A stretch of DNA of 64,000 nt from Bin5 sp022827195 (GCA_965208275.1 OZ242331.1:744001-808000), one strand, 5' to 3'. Shown: positions 42,465 to 51,652, counted from the stretch's first letter. Program-made: numbers and translations. The notes: generated by a model not told the origin, from the sequence alone.

Positions 42465-44495
42465 ATGGTTCAATCCGAGGGCGCGTCGGGCGGCCCGCTT
42501 GTGGTCTGCGACAATCTGGTCAAGATTTACCAGATCGATGAGATCGAAGTCGTAGCCCTGCAGGGCCTTGACCTGGAGATTGGCCGAGGCGAGATGATGG
42601 CCATTATTGGCGCGAGCGGCAGCGGCAAGTCTTCGCTGCTCAACATCATTGGCGGTCTGGACCGACCTTCGGCCGGCCAGATTGGGGTTGATGGGCGCAA
42701 TCTGCTGAAGGCGCCGGAGCGAGAGCTGGAGGATTACCGGCTGCGCGACGTAGGCTTCGTCTGGCAGCAGTCTGCGCGCAACCTGATTCCATACCTAACG
42801 GCGCAGGAGAACGTCGAGCTGCCGATGATTGCGGCGGGCGGCGGGGACGCGCAACCGGGCGAGCGGGCGCGCGAGCTGCTGGAGGCGGTCGGGTTGCTGA
42901 GCCACAGCCACCATAGGCTGGGCCAGCTCTCTGGAGGGCAGCAGCAGCGCGTGGCGATTGCGGTTGCCCTGGCGAACCAGCCGCAGATCCTTCTGGCCGA
43001 TGAGCCAACCGGCGAGGTGGACTCGGTCACGGCACAGCAGATTTGGCAGCTGTTCCGCGAGTTGAACCGGCGGTACAACCTTACGAGCATCATTGTCAGT
43101 CACGACCGGGACATTGCGCGCGTCGTCGACCGTGTCATCGGCATTCGCGACGGGAAAATCAGCACAGAGATGGTGCGCCAGGTGGCAGGCGAGGGGGTTG
43201 AAGAGGGCCTGTTTGAGATGCGCGAGTACGGTGAAGGGGATGGAGAGGAAGGTGATCCGCAGCCTGCCATGGCGGCGGAAGATGCGATCTTGCAGCTCGA
43301 GGAACGGGTCGTGCTCGACTCGGTCGGGCGGTTGCAGATGCCGCGTGAGTACCTTGAGAACCGGGGCATCGGCCGCCGTGCGGTCGTTCAGCTGGTGGAA
43401 GACGGGATCCTGGTGCGTCCGACGCGGGAGCAGTTGGCGCCGGCCGGGGACTCCGCTGCTGCCGACGGTGAGGGGAGCACAGTGGAAGGCGCGCTGGCGG
43501 GTCCTACGGCAATGGACCAGGACCCGATACCGACAGAGGGCGCTGGCTGGTGGCGGCGGTTCTGGCGGAGATCCGAGAGTGGGGACGCGGATGAGTCTTT
43601 CTCCGAGCAGGCGGTCAACCCGTGGGCGGGGGGCTTCGCGACCGCAGGCGCAGGCGATGGAGGTTCCGAGGCGGAGGAGAGTCGCGAAACGCTCCAGTGG
43701 GATTACGGCAGCGAATCCGGCGGCGACGGCTTGGAGGCTTCCCCCCCATCGTCGAACGGTGGCGAGTCGGCGGCGGCCAGGCCGCTGGCGATTTCGGAGT
43801 TCGATAGCGGTCCTCTGGTTGAAGTGCGCGAACTGCAGCGGATCTACGAGGTAGGGGACCAGTCGGTCCACGCGCTGCGGGGCATCGACATCGTCATTCC
43901 TCGCCGCAGCTTCACGCTTTTCCGGGGCCGTTCCGGTTCGGGCAAGACGACGCTGTTGAATCTGATAGGCAGCCTGGACACACCGAGCGCGGGCCGCGTC
44001 TTGCTCTTTGGGCAGGATATCGGTCTACTATCGGCCGACGAATGCGCCCAATTGCGGCAACTCTATATTGGGTTCGTATTTCAGGCTTTTTCCCTTATCC
44101 CGACCCTGTCGGCGCAGGAAAACGTGGAGATGACGCTGCGGCTGCTGGGAATGTCGGCCGAGGAGCGGAGGCAGAGGGCGGCCTATTGCCTTTCGCTGGT
44201 CGGGTTAAGCCGCTGGGCCGATCACCGGCCGTTCGAGATGTCTGGCGGACAGCAGCAGCGCCTGTCGATCGCGCGCGCGCTGGCGCACGGGCCAGCGATG
44301 CTCATCGCCGACGAGCCGACCAGCGACCTGGACAGCGAGACGGGCCGGCAGATCCTGGAGTTGTTTGCACGGCTGGTGGAGGAGGAGGGCATCACTGCGC
44401 TGGTCGCCAGCCACGATCCGGCCAGCGACGACTTTGCCACAGAAGTGTACGAGTTGCAGGACGGCCGCATCGCCGGTCAGTCCAGCCGGGGGTAA
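42465..44495 (+). CDS. Tandem ABC ATPase fusion with an inserted AbrB-like segment
   Basis: One 676-residue chain holds two LolD/MacB-type ATPase domains. Domain 1 has Walker A GASGSGKSS (residue about 46), signature LSGGQQQR and LLADEPTGEVD; domain 2 has GRSGSGKTT (about 490), MSGGQQQR and LIADEPTSDLD. Such exporters normally use a homodimer of single-domain ATPases. Between them, residues about 284-325 read VVLDSVGRLQMPREYLE and RRAVVQLVEDGILVRPT, a pattern like the AbrB/MazE swapped-hairpin fold, and then some 120 residues of Gly/Ser/Glu-rich linker. It is the last gene of the adaptor-permease operon. The AbrB likeness is by eye only. Confidence 0.9.
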   Translation: MVQSEGASGGPLVVCDNLVKIYQIDEIEVVALQGLDLEIGRGEMMAIIGASGSGKSSLLNIIGGLDRPSAGQIGVDGRNLLKAPERELEDYRLRDVGFVWQQSARNLIPYLTAQENVELPMIAAGGGDAQPGERARELLEAVGLLSHSHHRLGQLSGGQQQRVAIAVALANQPQILLADEPTGEVDSVTAQQIWQLFRELNRRYNLTSIIVSHDRDIARVVDRVIGIRDGKISTEMVRQVAGEGVEEGLFEMREYGEGDGEEGDPQPAMAAEDAILQLEERVVLDSVGRLQMPREYLENRGIGRRAVVQLVEDGILVRPTREQLAPAGDSAAADGEGSTVEGALAGPTAMDQDPIPTEGAGWWRRFWRRSESGDADESFSEQAVNPWAGGFATAGAGDGGSEAEESRETLQWDYGSESGGDGLEASPPSSNGGESAAARPLAISEFDSGPLVEVRELQRIYEVGDQSVHALRGIDIVIPRRSFTLFRGRSGSGKTTLLNLIGSLDTPSAGRVLLFGQDIGLLSADECAQLRQLYIGFVFQAFSLIPTLSAQENVEMTLRLLGMSAEERRQRAAYCLSLVGLSRWADHRPFEMSGGQQQRLSIARALAHGPAMLIADEPTSDLDSETGRQILELFARLVEEEGITALVASHDPASDDFATEVYELQDGRIAGQSSRG

Positions 44496-44520
44496 TCGAG
44501 CCGCAGGAGAAGGAGAAAGC

Positions 44521-45546
44521 ATGACCCAACAGTACCGCGTTGCCATTGCCGGCTGCCATCGGATGCTCGACAGGACACCGGCCAACCACAACTTTGCGAC
44601 TGCTTTTGATGCCGATGCCGAGACAGAGATCGTCGCGGTATTCGACCTGGGCGACGAGACCCGGAAGGCCTTTTTGGAGTGCTGGGGTGCAGGCGTCGCC
44701 GCGTATGATGGATTCGGCGCGATGCTGCGGCAGGAGCGGCCCGACATTCTTTGCCTCGCGACCAGCCAGAAGATGCACGCCGACCAGATCGAGGAGGCGG
44801 TCGCGGCGGGCGTGCGGGGAATCCTGAGCGACAAGCCGCTGGCCACGAGCCTGGAGGAGGCCGACAGATTGCTTGACGCCTGCCGTGGCGCCGGCGTTCC
44901 GCTGGCGTTTGGGCTGGACCGGCGGTGGCTCAGCTCCTACCGCCGCCTGGCAGAGCTGGTGCGCGACGGCATCGTTGGGGAGTTGCAGTCGGTGATTGTC
45001 TTCGGCATTCCGAACCTGATCAATCATGGCTGTCACTGGTACGACGCGGCCCTACAACTGGCGGGCGATCGCGAGCCGGAATGGGTTAGCGGTCTGGTGG
45101 AGGAGGTGGCGGGAGAGCCGCCAGACTCGCGCCGCCGCATGGACCCGACGGGCCGCTTGATGGTCGGTCTGGCAGGCGGAGTTGTCCTCTATTTCACGCT
45201 GGGCGGAAGCCGGCGGCCGTCCTTTGAGATCGTCGGCGACCAGGGCCGGCTGACAGTGGTGGAGGACGGAGGGCAGGCATGGCAGTGGCAGGAGAGCGGC
45301 GCGCCGCAGCCGCTGGACATCCCGCAGCCAACCGGTGACTTCCCTTCGGGCATGGCTATGGTGCGCGACCTGGTTGAAGCGGTGGCCGGCGGCGGACGGA
45401 CCGCCTGTGACGTGGAGGAGGCGCGGCGGGCGACCGAGATCGGTTTTGCCGCCCATCTCTCGCACGCGCAAGGCGGCGCGCGCATCGAGCTTCCGGCGGG
45501 CGACCGCACTTTGCGGATCCCGTCATTCCCCTGGGGAAACGAGTAG
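44521..45546 (+). CDS. Gfo/Idh/MocA-family oxidoreductase
   Basis: A 341-residue dehydrogenase-like protein. The N-terminus VAIAGCHRMLDRTPANH departs from the usual GxGxxG (GCHRML), although the EKP-equivalent motif is recognisable as GILSDKPLAT (about residue 102). A later NHGCHWYDAALQLAG holds the likely active-site His and Asp. The altered glycine motif may mean weak or unusual cofactor binding. The ATG at 44521, behind GGAGAAGGAG, gives this start; the longer frame overlaps the ABC gene. It lies 25 bp after the ABC ATPase and converges with the DegT gene. Confidence 0.8.
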   Translation: MTQQYRVAIAGCHRMLDRTPANHNFATAFDADAETEIVAVFDLGDETRKAFLECWGAGVAAYDGFGAMLRQERPDILCLATSQKMHADQIEEAVAAGVRGILSDKPLATSLEEADRLLDACRGAGVPLAFGLDRRWLSSYRRLAELVRDGIVGELQSVIVFGIPNLINHGCHWYDAALQLAGDREPEWVSGLVEEVAGEPPDSRRRMDPTGRLMVGLAGGVVLYFTLGGSRRPSFEIVGDQGRLTVVEDGGQAWQWQESGAPQPLDIPQPTGDFPSGMAMVRDLVEAVAGGGRTACDVEEARRATEIGFAAHLSHAQGGARIELPAGDRTLRIPSFPWGNE

Positions 45547-45566
45547 AAACTCCTCGCGGTCGCGCC

Positions 45567-46826
45567 CTAGCCCGATGAGTAGGCCGCGGCAACCTTGTGG
45601 AAGACGGCGATGATGTCGTCCACCTCCTGCACGCCCCAACTCTCGTGGAAGTGCATATTGAAGTGGCTTTTCAACATCGCATGGGCGTTGGCGTTTGGGA
45701 AGTCGCGATCGGGGTCTCCCTTGTAGAGCGGGCTGGTCCAGGGGTAGCCGCTGCTGCCGAAGACGCGGCGTTTCGTATACCACTCCTGCAGTTGCGGCAG
45801 TCCCGTGCGGTAGTCGTCGGTAACGGGCAGGCCCTCGGCGCGTACGCTTGCGCAGAAGGTCTCCTTGTCGCAACTGGCGCGCTCAGGATGGAAGGCGACC
45901 GGCAGGAACCAGAAGCTGGAATCCATGCCCGGCGGGTACTGCGGAAGGGTGATCATCTCCAGGTCGGCCGTGCCTTCGATCAGCTTGCCGACGATGGCCC
46001 GCCTTCGTTCGACGAGATCGGGCAGTTTGCGCAGCTGGACTTGCCCGACGACGGCGGCGAGGTCGGTCTGGTTGAAGTTGAGCGTGGCCTGCATGTTGGT
46101 CGCGCCCTCGGGCAGAAAGTGGGGCTTGCCGCGGTCGGCCATGCGCCTCACTGACTGGTAAAGTTGCTCGTCGCGGGTGAAGACGACGCCACCCTGCGCG
46201 CCGGAGCAGTGGTGTTTGCCGGTCATGGTGGAGAAGGCGGAGATGTCGCCGAAGCTACCGAGCAGCTGTCCCTTGTAGCGGGCGCCGTGGGACTGCGCGC
46301 AGTCCTCGATGACGGGGATGCCGTGTGCCCGGGCCAGCTCCATGATGGCGCCGATGTCGGCGGGTTCGCCGGCAATGTGGGGGACAATGATGGCGCTGGT
46401 CCGGGGGGAAATCAGTGCTTCGATCTGCTCCGGACCGGTGTTGTAGCTGCCTGGCGCGGCGTCGGCGATCATGGGGATCAAGCACTGCAAGGGAATCGGC
46501 ATTATGCCGCCGGGATCGGTGAAGGGGCCGATGATAACTTCGCTGAACGCCTCGAGCTGCAACGCCAATAGCGCTACGTAGATAGCCGTCGAGCCTGAAC
46601 TGACCGCATCGGCGTAGCCTCCTCCAAGGTAGTCTGCGAACTGGGCGCAATAGGCCTCTTCCTCCTCGCCCTGGTAGGAGCGCAGCGTGCCCGATGCGAG
46701 CACCTGATCGAGGTAGGCGACAGCGGCCTCCTTTTCTTCGATTCCGATGTGGGCGCGAGGAGGGAAGGGCGCATCCCGGACCGGCGTTCCGCCATGTAGA
46801 GCCAACTCACTCAGTTTATCCTTCAT
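45567..46826 (-). CDS. DegT/DnrJ/EryC1/StrS-family PLP-dependent aminotransferase
   Basis: A sugar aminotransferase-type protein of 419 residues. Pyridoxal phosphate features are GSTAIYVALLAL near residue 78, VIEDCAQSHGA (about residue 170), and the Schiff-base Lys in STMTGKHHCSGAQGG (about residue 200). In this family the enzyme aminates keto-sugars for antibiotics or surface glycans. Here it follows a heparinase-like gene by 3 bp, which is unusual and suggests either catabolic use on aminosugars or a regulator-like homolog. Reaction not fixed. Confidence 0.88.
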   Translation of the reverse strand: MKDKLSELALHGGTPVRDAPFPPRAHIGIEEKEAAVAYLDQVLASGTLRSYQGEEEEAYCAQFADYLGGGYADAVSSGSTAIYVALLALQLEAFSEVIIGPFTDPGGIMPIPLQCLIPMIADAAPGSYNTGPEQIEALISPRTSAIIVPHIAGEPADIGAIMELARAHGIPVIEDCAQSHGARYKGQLLGSFGDISAFSTMTGKHHCSGAQGGVVFTRDEQLYQSVRRMADRGKPHFLPEGATNMQATLNFNQTDLAAVVGQVQLRKLPDLVERRRAIVGKLIEGTADLEMITLPQYPPGMDSSFWFLPVAFHPERASCDKETFCASVRAEGLPVTDDYRTGLPQLQEWYTKRRVFGSSGYPWTSPLYKGDPDRDFPNANAHAMLKSHFNMHFHESWGVQEVDDIIAVFHKVAAAYSSG

Positions 46827-46829
46827 CGC

Positions 46830-48971
46830 TCAGTTCTCCAGCGTGTATTCGAAGCGGTTGTCGGTAGGCAGCGCTGCCAGCCTGGACGGGAGTACCACAT
46901 CCGGGCGGAGGCGGATGGTCCAGAGGTCCTGACCGTGCGGACAGTCAAGCGAGCAGACGGCGTAGCCCGAGTCCAGCAGGTTGCGGGCATGCCAGGAGAC
47001 CGATACGAGGCGGGGCGTGTCGCCGTAGGGATGGAAGACGGAAAGGAATGCGGTCTGCGATGCGACGCGGCGGCGAATGAGTAGCCCGTGCCGTTCTTCG
47101 GCGGGATTGCCCGGCGCGCGGCCGGCGAACAGGGTCGCGCCGGCCGGTTCGGCTGCGAAGAGCCTCATGCTTGAGCCCTCCGAGCGCCAGGTAAGTCTGG
47201 GATCGTCATCGAGGGTGAGGCTGCGCGGGTCGGCAATGTGTTCATAGCCTTCGCCCACGAGCGCGGAAGGCAGCGCTGGACGGCTTTCGGCAGCTGAGAG
47301 CAGCGCGCCGGTGTTGCGATAGATCCAGTCGATGCGCCGCTCTTCGGCGGCATCGACCAGGAAGATATCGACTAGATAGTCGGCGCGCGCCAGCAGCACT
47401 CTACGCATCGTCACGCGGGCGTAGGTGTCCAGGGCATCCCTGCGGACGCTGTCGAGGGGGATGTCGCGGCTGGGGGCCGGACTGGCGCTCCAGGCGACGG
47501 TCGCGTCGGCGACTTGGAAGGGGCCGTCGGCGCGGAATCCGGAGCACTCGCCTGCGCCAGGCGGCTGTGAGAGGCCGTCGAGCAGGACTGTATTGTGGCT
47601 AATTGTCTGGCGGTACCAGCCCTGGAAGAGGTCGATTCCATAGCCGGGTGTTCCCAGGTCAGGCGCCTGACGGCTGCCCTGCGCGTAGATCGTCAGCGCC
47701 AGCTTGTCCGGGTGGCCGTGACCGCCGCCGTGGACACCATACTTGAGGAGGGCGTACCGCTGTGGGATTGGGGGCGAAAGCTGCTGCGATTCCGGTTGGG
47801 ATCGCAGGATAGCGTAGCCAGAGCCCTCCATGTTGACGCTGGTGGGATCAGGCGACCCGTCCTCAGGGAGGTTGCGCGCGCCGAAGAGGAGCGCGTCGAG
47901 GCTTTCGCGCGGGCCGTGGCGGTAGGCGCGCGTCAGTACCTGGCCGAAGAGCGGGTCGGCGGACCAGGCGTAACCGATTTCGTAGAAGGCGGGCGCCTTG
48001 GGTACACCATGGCAGCAGTCGTCGTTGAGACTTGTGAAGTACCAGCAGTCGTTGGTTGCCGGCAGGCTGCCGTCGGGATAGGCGCACAGTACGGGTGCGC
48101 GCAGAACCGCGGAGAGCGCGCGTTCGCGGCGCAGGTCCCAGCGGGGCAGGTTGGCCGTCGCTTTTGCCAGCGAAAGGAGAGCGGCGACGGTATAGAAGTG
48201 GTAGCTGAAGGAGCCTTCGAACCAGAGGCCGTCGGCGAGGATGCCCTCGCGGGCCTGGGTGTGGAAGCCATTGGGTCCGTCGATGGCGAAGGCGAGCAGC
48301 TCCTCGTTGCCGGTGACCGCACCGATAGTGCCGATGGCGGCGTTGTGCCAGCAGGCGAAGTTGTGGATGCCGCCGAAGTGGCGCCGGGTGAGAAAGCCGG
48401 CCGCGGGGAGGAGGAGCTTGTCGACGACTTCGTCCTGTTGCGATTGCGAGAGCGTTGGCCGGACTATGTCGAAGGACCAGGCCAGCGGGATTACCCACAC
48501 GGCCTCGTCCAGGGTACTGAATTGGGCGATTCCGTGGTTGGCTGGCCGGCCGGACGAGGTCATGTATCCGGCGTAGCTGGCGGCATAGTCGAGCAGAATC
48601 TCCTGGACGAGCTGTCGATGGCCTTCGTTGTTGTCCAGTTTCCAGAGGACGGCAAGACGTAAGGCGGACTCGGCGAGCCGGTTGTTCACGGACCAACGCC
48701 AGGCTGAGTCGAAAGGTTCGCCGGAGTAGGCGGCGCCGTCGACCGGGCAGCGGTGGAGGCGGGGCGAGCCGGGCTCAAAGAGGAGCTGGACTGCGTGCTG
48801 CGGGCAGAAGTAGTCGTGATAGTAGCCGCCCGGCAACTGCGGGACGTCGACGGGGCGGGCGAGGAAGTCGTCGACTTCAGCGCGCAGCAGTTGTTGCGCA
48901 GCCGAAAATTGGGGGAGCGCGGCTTTCTGCCGGATGTGGGACCATTGGCCTGCGGTGATGAGTGTGGTCAT
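46830..48971 (-). CDS. Heparinase II/III-like polysaccharide lyase
   Basis: A 713-residue protein with the two-part layout of the family: an N-terminal alpha/alpha toroid (residues about 1-370, with NHGIAQFSTLDEAVWVIPLA, HFGGIHNFACWHNAAIG and FEGSFSYHFYTVAALL) and a C-terminal beta-sandwich (GVHGGGHGHPDKLALTIYAQG, then SHNTVLLDG). These His/Tyr/Asn-containing segments match the lyase active-site region. No signal peptide is seen, so it may act on imported oligosaccharides. It is co-transcribed with the DegT aminotransferase. Substrate could be an acidic polysaccharide such as heparan-like chains, alginate or similar. Confidence 0.85.
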   Translation of the reverse strand: MTTLITAGQWSHIRQKAALPQFSAAQQLLRAEVDDFLARPVDVPQLPGGYYHDYFCPQHAVQLLFEPGSPRLHRCPVDGAAYSGEPFDSAWRWSVNNRLAESALRLAVLWKLDNNEGHRQLVQEILLDYAASYAGYMTSSGRPANHGIAQFSTLDEAVWVIPLAWSFDIVRPTLSQSQQDEVVDKLLLPAAGFLTRRHFGGIHNFACWHNAAIGTIGAVTGNEELLAFAIDGPNGFHTQAREGILADGLWFEGSFSYHFYTVAALLSLAKATANLPRWDLRRERALSAVLRAPVLCAYPDGSLPATNDCWYFTSLNDDCCHGVPKAPAFYEIGYAWSADPLFGQVLTRAYRHGPRESLDALLFGARNLPEDGSPDPTSVNMEGSGYAILRSQPESQQLSPPIPQRYALLKYGVHGGGHGHPDKLALTIYAQGSRQAPDLGTPGYGIDLFQGWYRQTISHNTVLLDGLSQPPGAGECSGFRADGPFQVADATVAWSASPAPSRDIPLDSVRRDALDTYARVTMRRVLLARADYLVDIFLVDAAEERRIDWIYRNTGALLSAAESRPALPSALVGEGYEHIADPRSLTLDDDPRLTWRSEGSSMRLFAAEPAGATLFAGRAPGNPAEERHGLLIRRRVASQTAFLSVFHPYGDTPRLVSVSWHARNLLDSGYAVCSLDCPHGQDLWTIRLRPDVVLPSRLAALPTDNRFEYTLEN

Positions 48972-49087
48972 GGGGCGGCCCGGCCAGGACGGGGCAAGGG
49001 AGGCACGCGCCTGCCCTCCAAGGAATCGACCGTGTAAGACCTTCGCTTTTTGCAGCCTGAGACTTGAGGAATTGGGATTGAGGTCAC

Positions 49088-49116
49088 TTGATAATCCTAC
49101 CTGTACGCTTTAGAAT
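49088..49116 (+). promoter_or_regulatory. Promoter for the Fic gene
   Basis: TTGATA and TAGAAT are spaced by 17 bp in the 238-bp gap between the divergent heparinase-like and Fic genes. The predicted transcript starts about 87 bases before the ATG at 49210. Confidence 0.6.
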
Positions 49117-49209
49117 CTGTGCCATATCAACTTACCTTTTCGGTCTCCGAAGGAAGTAATTTCAAGACCATGTGGGACAACGTGTCGATCAGGAGTTGGA
49201 CTACACGGA

Positions 49210-50385
49210 ATGGCTAAAATCGCGACTTACGAAGAAACACACCCCTGGATAAGATTTGAACTGGACCTGCGCCACGCAAATTATACGTTATGGCTTCAGT
49301 TGGGAGAAGCGCAAGCCAAGTGCGAGCAGATAGTCGGCGTCCCGCTGCTGCCGGAAGTTGCAGATTACCTGCACCAGGTCTTCCTAGCCAAGGGGGCACT
49401 GGCGACGACTGCGATTGAAGGAAACACTCTATCAGAAGAAGAAGCATTGAAAGTAGTCCAAGGGGAATCGGATCTACCTCCATCCAAGGAGTATCTAGGC
49501 CACGAGATCGTGAACATCGTCAATGCCTGCAATATGGTTGCGGACAGAGTTTTTGCGGGAAATCTGACCAATTTGACTCTTGACTGGATCAGAGAGCTGA
49601 ACACTCAAGTCTTACATGGTCTGCCGCCGAAGAGAGATGTAAATCCCGGCCACATCAGAGTACACGAGGTTGGCGTAGGGAGGTATCGCGGGGCTCCGCC
49701 ACAGGATTGCGAATATCTGCTTGAAAAGCTCTGTAACTGGCTCAATGGCGACAGCTTTCTTCCGGGTAAGGAACTCGACATTGCGTCAGGCATACTTAAG
49801 GCGATCATTGCGCACCTCTACATGGCCTGGATCCATCCGTTCGGAGACGGCAATGGCCGCACGGCGCGGCTGATGGGGTGTCAGTTTCTTCTCTCCTGCG
49901 GCATTCCGATGGCGGCGGCGCATCTATTGAGCAACCATTACAACCAGACCAGGACTGAGTACTACAGGCAACTTGACATGGCTAGCAGTTCCGGCGGCGA
50001 GGTCATCCCGTTCGTCACGTACGCGTTGCAGGGCCTCATCGACGGTCTAGATGAACAGATTCAGATGATCAAGAATCAGCAGTTCTACGTACACTGGATC
50101 AACCATGCCCACAATCAGTTTCGGGACAAGGATAGTCCAACTCAGATTCGCAGACGCCGATTCGTCATCGATCTTACGGAAACGACGAAGACAATTCCTA
50201 TGGCAGAGCTCCGCCACATTACACCCAGGATTGCGGAAGGCTATGCAGGAAAGACTGACAGGACGATTCGGCGAGACGTCAATGCGCTGGTAGGAATGGG
50301 CCTGCTCAAACGCGACGCCAATGGAGTGGCGATTCGGCGCGAACTCATGGCGGCGTTTGTATCTCCTGCCGTCAGCGGCGGATAA
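49210..50385 (+). CDS. Fic-domain protein (probable AMP-transferase), class II
   Basis: Transfers AMP or another nucleotide group to a target protein. The catalytic motif HPFGDGNGRTAR spans residues 209-220, with His 209 as the base. The N-terminal inhibitory helix motif TAIEGN (residues 67-72), whose Glu blocks ATP in class II Fic proteins, is present. A C-terminal winged-helix-like region (about 310-380, GKTDRTIRRDVNALVGMGLLK) suggests DNA or protein binding. The 391 residues are typical. No antitoxin gene is adjacent, consistent with self-inhibition. Lower GC and neat promoter hint at separate acquisition. Confidence 0.92.
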   Translation: MAKIATYEETHPWIRFELDLRHANYTLWLQLGEAQAKCEQIVGVPLLPEVADYLHQVFLAKGALATTAIEGNTLSEEEALKVVQGESDLPPSKEYLGHEIVNIVNACNMVADRVFAGNLTNLTLDWIRELNTQVLHGLPPKRDVNPGHIRVHEVGVGRYRGAPPQDCEYLLEKLCNWLNGDSFLPGKELDIASGILKAIIAHLYMAWIHPFGDGNGRTARLMGCQFLLSCGIPMAAAHLLSNHYNQTRTEYYRQLDMASSSGGEVIPFVTYALQGLIDGLDEQIQMIKNQQFYVHWINHAHNQFRDKDSPTQIRRRRFVIDLTETTKTIPMAELRHITPRIAEGYAGKTDRTIRRDVNALVGMGLLKRDANGVAIRRELMAAFVSPAVSGG

Positions 50386-50519
50386 CTCAGATATCAATTG
50401 CCTCTTCCGGGCGACCCAATCTGCACAGCAAGAGTGCAGAGGAAGCTCGCTTCCCTCACCTTCCATTCCCTGAGATCTGGAGTACTGCAGAAACTTGATC
50501 GTTCATAGCAGAGGCCGGC

Positions 50520-51284
50520 TCATGCTGATGCGGCCGCGTCCACGCGTGCCTTGAAGGCATTGCCGCCGGCGGCTACCCAGGCTGCCCAGCCGGTGAGGAA
50601 GAAGCGGGCGCCGAGGTTGATGTAGTGCTCGATGTTGGCGTCGTTGGCGAGTGCGCCGGCGTTGCGGCCGGCGGCAACGATCTGTTGCAGGGAGCCGTCC
50701 ACGGTCGCGGCGACTTCGGGATTGTCGGCGCCGCCGAGATGGCCCATTGTCTGCGCGAGGTCGCTGGGGGCGACGAAGAAGACGTCGATGTTGTCGACGG
50801 TGAGGATCTCGGCGAGGTTGTTGACGGCGATGATGTCTTCGATGAGGACGATGACGAGGGTCTCATCGTTGGCGCGCTGGAAGTAGTCGGCGACGCCGTA
50901 GCCCTGGCGGCTCATGTACATGCCGCGATTGCCTAGCGGGTGGAATTTGGCGGCGTCGACAACCGCCTTGGCCTCGTCGGCAGTGTTGACGTGGGGGACG
51001 ACGATGCCCTGGGCGCCGACGTCGAAGGTGCGGTAGATGATGCCGGGATTGTTCTGGTTGACGCGCACGATGGAGGTCATGCCCCAGAGGTCGCAGGCGC
51101 GCGTCAGGTCGGGGATGTCGGCGAAATCGACCGGGCCGTGTTCGCCTTCGATCCAGATGGCGTCGAAGTCGAGCGGGCCGAGCTGGTCGATCATGTCGGT
51201 CGAGTTGTTTCCTGATAGGCAGACGACGATTTCGCCGCGTTCCAGCTTGTGTTTGGCTCGGTTCTCGCGCATGGCCTTGCACAT
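50520..51284 (-). CDS. HpcH/HpaI-family aldolase
   Basis: A class II pyruvate-type aldolase of 254 residues, cleaving 2-keto-3-deoxy acids. The divalent-metal and catalytic segments are WIEGEHGPVD (about residue 45), VIVLIEDIIAVNNL (metal Glu, about residue 148) and FFVAPSDLAQTMGH (metal Asp, about residue 172). The first ATG (51284) has AAGGAG directly against it, while a second ATG at 51272 is a reasonable alternative. It has its own promoter at 51344-51371 and would take the product of an acid-sugar dehydratase such as those at 11.8 and 15.7 kb. Confidence 0.9.
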   Translation of the reverse strand: MCKAMRENRAKHKLERGEIVVCLSGNNSTDMIDQLGPLDFDAIWIEGEHGPVDFADIPDLTRACDLWGMTSIVRVNQNNPGIIYRTFDVGAQGIVVPHVNTADEAKAVVDAAKFHPLGNRGMYMSRQGYGVADYFQRANDETLVIVLIEDIIAVNNLAEILTVDNIDVFFVAPSDLAQTMGHLGGADNPEVAATVDGSLQQIVAAGRNAGALANDANIEHYINLGARFFLTGWAAWVAAGGNAFKARVDAAASA

Positions 51285-51343
51285 CTCCTTCTAGGTGGGA
51301 GGGCTCGGTTTCAGGATGGTCTGTTCATGAAGCGTCACTGGCA

Positions 51344-51371
51344 ATTATAGCGCAGATTGGGCGAACAACAA
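51344..51371 (-). promoter_or_regulatory. Promoter for the HpaI aldolase gene
   Basis: On the minus strand TTGTTG (51371-51366) and a perfect TATAAT (51349-51344) are separated by 16 bp, about 55 bases before the start codon. Confidence 0.65.
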
Positions 51372-51502
51372 TGGGCGGCCCTGCGGAGGCGCTTCCAAAG
51401 CTACAGGCGCGGACGCGGCCGGTTTGTGCCCGGTAGGGTCGGACGGTGGCTTGGCGCGCTGCGGGGTCGATGTGGCCTGAAAGGGTATCGAGTGGGAATC
51501 GG

Positions 51503-51542
51503 AAGTCGACATTTGTCGACCAATGTCGTCCAATGTCGACTT
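51503..51542. repeat. 11-bp inverted repeat around TGTCGAC words
   Basis: AAGTCGACATT (51503-51513) and AATGTCGACTT (51532-51542) pair perfectly across 18 bp, which themselves contain further TGTCG words. It may be a hairpin or a multi-site operator. Confidence 0.75.
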
Positions 51543-51652
51543 TTTCGGGCACTTTTTTTCTTCTCTCGTGACAGGACATTTGGGCGGTCGCTCGTGACAG
51601 GACGTTGCCGGCGTCGATTGTGGTCGACTTATGGTGACAGATGTCGTCCGCG

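Noticed and set aside
45567..46826. Polysaccharide or antibiotic biosynthesis cluster around DegT
   Set aside because: No nucleotide-sugar enzymes, glycosyltransferases or export genes lie next to it; the neighbours are a lyase and a dehydrogenase.
49210..50385. Fic/antitoxin (FicTA) operon
   Set aside because: No short antitoxin frame lies beside the gene and the inhibitory motif is within the protein itself.
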